From contig NZ_LFIQ01000104.1 in NCBI RefSeq assembly GCF_001189245.1, positions 14,737-52,730 of the forward strand: a stretch of 37,994 nucleotides of DNA. Reading direction: 5' to 3'. A model generated the notes under the pieces. The model did not search any database. It saw nothing but the letters and a program-made list of their open reading frames with translations, and was not told the DNA's origin. Below, piece after piece: positions 34,570 through 37,994 of this stretch (the stretch's first letter is position 1; each line of letters starts with the position of its first letter). Both the position numbers and the translations under genes were made by a program. Source of the DNA: Bradyrhizobium pachyrhizi. Its GTDB lineage: Bacteria; Pseudomonadota; Alphaproteobacteria; Rhizobiales; Xanthobacteraceae.

Positions 34570-36084
34570 ATGACCGTAGCGATCGAGATGGGACAAACGA
34601 CGGCCGGCGCTTCGGCGGCCATCGACCTCGAGGAGCTATTGGCGACACGCCTGCTGGTGCAGGGCAATTCGGGTTCCGGCAAATCCCATCTGCTGCGCCG
34701 GCTGTTGGAACAGAGCGCCCCTTGGGTCCAGCAGACCATCATCGATCCCGAAGGTGATTTCGTCACCCTGGCCGAGCGATTCGGCCACCTCGTCATCGAC
34801 GCCGAGGACCACACCGAACGCAGCCTGCAGGTCGCGGGCGAGCGCGTGCGCATCCATCGCGTCTCCACGGTGCTCAATCTCGAAGGGCTCGACGCCGAGA
34901 ACCAGATGCGGCGCGCCGCGGCCTTCCTCGGCGGGCTGTTCGACGTCGCCCGCGATCACTGGTATCCGATGCTGGTGGTGGTGGACGAGGCGCAGCTGTT
35001 CGCGCCGGCGGTCGCGGGCGAGGTGTCCGACGAGGCGCGCAAGCTTTCGCTCGGCGCAATGACCAATTTGATGTGCCGCGGCCGCAAACGCGGGCTTGCC
35101 GGGATCATCGCAACCCAGCGGCTGGCGAAGCTCGCCAAGAATGTCGCGGCCGAGGCGTCGAACTTCCTGATGGGCCGCACCTTCCTCGATATCGACATGG
35201 CGCGCGCCGCCGACCTGCTCGGCATGGAACGGCGGCAGGCGGAAGCCTTCCGCGACCTCGAGCGCGGGCAATTCATGGCGCTGGGACCTGCGCTCTCCCG
35301 GCGTCCGCTGGGCTTGCGTATCGGTCCGACCGACACCCAGCCGCGCAATGCGGCACCGCGGTTGATGCCGCTGCCTGAAGCAGCACTGGAGGACGCACGC
35401 GCGATCATCCTCGCCGCTCCGCCGCCGGAAACGGTGCGGCCGCAGCGCCGGGTGCCGTCGCCCGACCTGCTCAGCCAGTTGATGGCCGCCAAGCAGCCGG
35501 CAGCGGAGCCAGATCCCGAAGCGGCGGAGCCACCGCCGAGCGCCGAGCAATTGGCCGAGCGGCGTGAACGGCTGGACCGTATCCTGCGCGCCATCCTCGC
35601 CGAGCCCGACGCCGGCTTCCGCGCCATCGGCGTGCTCTATCAGGAGTTCGTGGTCCGCTGCCGGATCGAGGGTCTTGGTGCCGTGGTGCCGGAGCTGACC
35701 GACTTCCGCCGGATGCTGACGCGCGCCCGCGCCGGGCTCGGCGCCGATGTCGCGGAGGACGACGCCTGGCAGGACGTCTCGCTGCGTGCGGCCCTGCTGC
35801 CCGAGGACATGCAGGGCGTCTTCATGATGATCGCCCGCGCCGCGAAAGAGGGCTGGCCGTGCCCGAGCGATGCCGCGATCGCCCGCGCCTACGGCACGCA
35901 TTCGCTGCGCCGCGCCCGGCATCTTCTGACCTACATCGAGGAACAAGGCCTGATCGTCTGCCAGCTCGACGGTGCCGGCCGGCGGATCGTGACCCTCGTC
36001 GAGCTCGCCTGGGCCACGGCCGCGGCCGACCCGAATGTGGACGACCAAGCAGCGGAGGCGGCCTGTAACGGCTCGTCGCTGTGA
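34570..36084 (+). CDS. HerA/FtsK-like ATPase (DUF87-type helicase domain)
   Basis: The 504-residue protein has a RecA-like ATPase domain of the HerA/FtsK superfamily: Walker A GNSGSGKS at 32-39, an IIDPEGDF block at 58-65 typical of HerA/DUF87, Walker B MLVVVDEAQLF around 134-144, and a sensor-like GIIATQRLAKL. Residues about 290-340 form a Pro/Ala/Glu-rich linker. The C-terminal 160 residues are a separate helical domain ending in a winged-helix-like region (SLRRARHLLTYIEEQGLIVC). The ATG at 34570 is chosen as it leaves a short lead into the domain; 34588 is an alternative. HerA-like ATPases pump DNA in repair and in some defence systems. No NurA-type nuclease gene is adjacent. Confidence 0.85.
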   Translation: MTVAIEMGQTTAGASAAIDLEELLATRLLVQGNSGSGKSHLLRRLLEQSAPWVQQTIIDPEGDFVTLAERFGHLVIDAEDHTERSLQVAGERVRIHRVSTVLNLEGLDAENQMRRAAAFLGGLFDVARDHWYPMLVVVDEAQLFAPAVAGEVSDEARKLSLGAMTNLMCRGRKRGLAGIIATQRLAKLAKNVAAEASNFLMGRTFLDIDMARAADLLGMERRQAEAFRDLERGQFMALGPALSRRPLGLRIGPTDTQPRNAAPRLMPLPEAALEDARAIILAAPPPETVRPQRRVPSPDLLSQLMAAKQPAAEPDPEAAEPPPSAEQLAERRERLDRILRAILAEPDAGFRAIGVLYQEFVVRCRIEGLGAVVPELTDFRRMLTRARAGLGADVAEDDAWQDVSLRAALLPEDMQGVFMMIARAAKEGWPCPSDAAIARAYGTHSLRRARHLLTYIEEQGLIVCQLDGAGRRIVTLVELAWATAAADPNVDDQAAEAACNGSSL

Positions 36085-36146
36085 TCAGGTACTGAGCAAC
36101 CAGGCGTTAGGTGTTGCGCGGCATCGCGGAAGCGCTGCAAGACAAG

Positions 36147-36176
36147 AAAAAGGCCCGCCAGGAGGCGGGCCTTTTC
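36147..36176. terminator. Bidirectional Rho-independent terminator
   Basis: GGCCCGCC and GGCGGGCC form a perfect 8-bp stem around an AGGA loop, flanked by a run of As on the left and Ts on the right. It lies between the convergent ATPase and repeat-protein genes and can act on both strands. Confidence 0.92.
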
Positions 36177-36250
36177 ATCTTTGCCGGTTGAGCGATCTTG
36201 GTTGCAGAGGGCCCGCAACCGGCCCTCCACGGCCGCCCTATCTCAAGCGC

Positions 36251-37994
36251 TCACGCATGCTGCGGCTGCGCAAGCTGACTGACCTGCATCGCCGGCGGAT
36301 CGACAACCGAGGTACCGCCATGGCCGTCGCTCGAGGCCGTGAACGTGGAAGCCATGTAGTTGCCCAGCAGCGCAATGCTGGCGGTAACAGTGCCGTCCGT
36401 CACCGTGAGCGTTCCACCCGAGGCGTTTCCGGTGAAGGTCGGCGTTTGAACGTTCGCGAAATTGATATTCGCGAAATCGATCGTGTCCGAACCGGACATC
36501 CCGGCGACAGTTCCGGTGAAGCTCGCGGAATTGTCGAGCTTCAGCGTCCCCGTGCTACCCAGGAACGTTACGGCCGCGTTCGAAGCCCCCGTCAATTCCA
36601 GGGTGGTGCCCGCTGCGATGGTGGCGCTGCTGGGGCTCTCTCCCGTGACGTTGAAAGGCTGCCAGACACCCCACGCACTGCCATCATAGGCCCGGATCCA
36701 GAGCTGGTCAGTGCCGGAGCCGGCCTGATAGGTCGTCTGGGCAAGTTGCGCCGAAGTGACGTCGATCTCCGTATTCGCGGACTGGTTCACTCCGTTGACG
36801 TTCCAACGCCCGTTCGTGTTGGAATCCCACAACGCATATTTCGTTATGGTATCGCCATCCGCGTCCGTCGCGCTGACCAGGCTCGAAGCCGCGAAGACCT
36901 GCCCCGAGACCGTCGTCACATTCGAGACCGAGACCGTCGGCGCCTGGTTCGTTGCGGTGGCCGTGAAGCTCTTCCAGGAACTCCACATGCTGCCATCATT
37001 GGCCTTAACCCATAGCGTATCCGATGGCGAGCCACCGGGGCCGAAGACGTAGCTCACCTGTGACAGGTTCGCCGCGCTTACATCGATCTCGGTGTTGGCG
37101 GCCTGGGCCACACCGTTCACAACCCAATGGCCGTTTCCTCCGGTATCCCAGAAGGCGTACTGGGTGATCGTGTCGTTCTCGGCGTCCGTGACCGAGAACA
37201 GGCTCGAGGCCGCGATCGAATGGTCGTGAACTCCGGTTACGTTTGCATTCGATGCGGTAACGACCGGGGCAGTGTCGGGTCCCGGCGTTGCCGTGAAGCT
37301 CTTCCACGCGCTCCACATGCTGCCGTCATTGGCCTTGACCCAGAGCGTATCGGGCGTCGAACCGCCGGGGCCGAACACGTAGCTCACCTGCGACAGGTTC
37401 GCCGCGCTCACATCGACCTCGGTGTTGGCGGCCTGGGCAACACCATTCACCACCCAGTGGCCGTTTCCGCCAGTGTCCCAGAAGGCGTACTGGGTGATCG
37501 TATCGTTCTCGCTGTCCGAGACCGAGAACAGGCTCGAGGCGAGAGCCGATGTCTGCCCATGGAGTGCGGTCACGTTCGATGCGGTAACGACCGGAGCAGT
37601 GTCGGGTCCCGGCGTTGCCGTGAACGCTGTCCAGGTGCTCCACTTCGAGCCGTCATTGGCGCGCACATAGAGCGTATCGGGCGTCGAGCCGCCCGGTCCG
37701 AAGACGTAGCTCACCTGCGACAGGTTCGCCGCCGCAACGTCGATCTCGACGCCGGCGGATTGGGCGACACCATTCACCACCCAGTGGCCGTTCCCGCCAG
37801 TGTCCCAGAAGGCGTATTGGGTGATGGTATCGTTCTCGCTATCACTGACCGAGAACAGGCTCGAGGCGAGAGCCGACGTCTGCCCGTGAATCGCCGTCAC
37901 GTTCGATGCGGTAACGACCGGAGCAATGTCGGGTCCCGGTGTTGCCGTGAACGCTGTCCAGGAACTCCACTTCGAGCCGTCATTGGCGCGCACA
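36251..37994 (-). CDS. Large repetitive secreted/surface protein, C-terminal part (runs off right edge)
   Basis: The reverse frame is open from the window edge to a TGA at 36251, giving 580 residues of C-terminus. It contains three complete copies and part of a fourth of a 109-residue repeat, then one diverged 100-residue copy, then a C-terminal domain of about 130 residues. Each repeat has SSLFSVSDSENDTITQYAFW, GNGHWVVNGVAQ and WVKANDGSMWS blocks, a bacterial Ig-like pattern. The C-terminal domain (LELTGASNAAVTFLG, then FTGTVAGMSGSDTIDFANI) matches, from memory, the end of large rhizobial proteins exported by type I secretion. Composition is rich in Asp, Ser, Thr, Ala and Gly with no cysteine, as in calcium-dependent adhesins. 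The N-terminus and any secretion genes lie outside the window. Confidence 0.88.
   Translation of the reverse strand, partial: VRANDGSKWSSWTAFTATPGPDIAPVVTASNVTAIHGQTSALASSLFSVSDSENDTITQYAFWDTGGNGHWVVNGVAQSAGVEIDVAAANLSQVSYVFGPGGSTPDTLYVRANDGSKWSTWTAFTATPGPDTAPVVTASNVTALHGQTSALASSLFSVSDSENDTITQYAFWDTGGNGHWVVNGVAQAANTEVDVSAANLSQVSYVFGPGGSTPDTLWVKANDGSMWSAWKSFTATPGPDTAPVVTASNANVTGVHDHSIAASSLFSVTDAENDTITQYAFWDTGGNGHWVVNGVAQAANTEIDVSAANLSQVSYVFGPGGSPSDTLWVKANDGSMWSSWKSFTATATNQAPTVSVSNVTTVSGQVFAASSLVSATDADGDTITKYALWDSNTNGRWNVNGVNQSANTEIDVTSAQLAQTTYQAGSGTDQLWIRAYDGSAWGVWQPFNVTGESPSSATIAAGTTLELTGASNAAVTFLGSTGTLKLDNSASFTGTVAGMSGSDTIDFANINFANVQTPTFTGNASGGTLTVTDGTVTASIALLGNYMASTFTASSDGHGGTSVVDPPAMQVSQLAQPQHA
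36644..37994 (-). repeat. Tandem coding repeat, 327-bp units
   Basis: Unit boundaries on the reverse strand are 37598-37924, 37271-37597 and 36944-37270, each exactly 109 codons. A partial unit lies at 37925-37994 and a shortened diverged unit (100 codons) at 36644-36943. The first units are nearly identical in DNA as well as protein, so unit number probably changes by recombination. The terminal unit is the most diverged. Confidence 0.93.

Noticed and set aside
36644..37994. Regular repeats that might suggest a CRISPR array
   Set aside because: The units are 327 bp, in frame and coding. There are no short repeats with unique spacers, and no cas genes.

Overview
The window looks like chromosomal DNA from a Bradyrhizobium-type alphaproteobacterium (Nitrobacteraceae). 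This rests on the high GC content, the tolQRAB / pal / cpoB / tilS / ftsH gene order, an OpgC-type glucan-modifying protein, and the many palindromic intergenic repeats of the kind that litter Bradyrhizobium genomes. The genus is an inference; there is no rRNA or tRNA gene here to confirm it.

Left part (1-15.2 kb). A truncated TetR-type regulator and a polytopic membrane protein of unknown function diverge at the left edge. A long leftward run follows. Read in the direction of transcription it is tolQ, tolR, tolA, tolB, a membrane PAS-GGDEF-EAL protein, a FeeM-like N-acyl amino acid synthase, pal, cpoB, tilS, ftsH and a DUF3052 gene broken by a one-base frameshift. The Tol-Pal proteins form the envelope machine that links inner membrane, peptidoglycan and outer membrane during division. 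The two signalling genes sit between tolB and pal, where the cluster is normally uninterrupted.

Middle part (15.2-25 kb). This holds housekeeping and stress genes separated by palindromic repeats: a fluoride channel (crcB), an Fe/Mn superoxide dismutase, a GNAT acetyltransferase, a MATE exporter, a secreted DUF2147 protein, a DUF3095 protein with class III cyclase-like motifs, a COG0523 metal-chaperone GTPase, and htpG. A perfect 28-bp AT-rich palindrome, probably a Zur-type zinc operator, lies 54 bp upstream of the GTPase gene. A sigma-32-like promoter lies upstream of htpG.

Right part (24.9-38 kb). An AraC regulator overlaps a zinc-ribbon metallo-beta-lactamase-fold gene and diverges from an ECF sigma factor with no visible anti-sigma gene. 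The sigma gene converges on and overlaps a periplasmic type II asparaginase gene. Next come a relic of an acyl-CoA synthetase, an acyl-CoA dehydrogenase, a TetR regulator, an OpgC-like membrane protein, an MFS transporter, a small membrane protein with a TIR-like scrap beside it, a HerA/FtsK-like ATPase, a bidirectional terminator, and the C-terminal part of a large secreted protein built from 109-residue tandem repeats that runs off the right edge.

The best leads are the signalling pair inside the tol-pal cluster, the palindrome in front of the COG0523 gene, the DUF3095 cyclase-like protein, the repeat protein at the right end, and the ATPase with its TIR-like neighbour. No CRISPR array, insertion sequence or prophage was seen.
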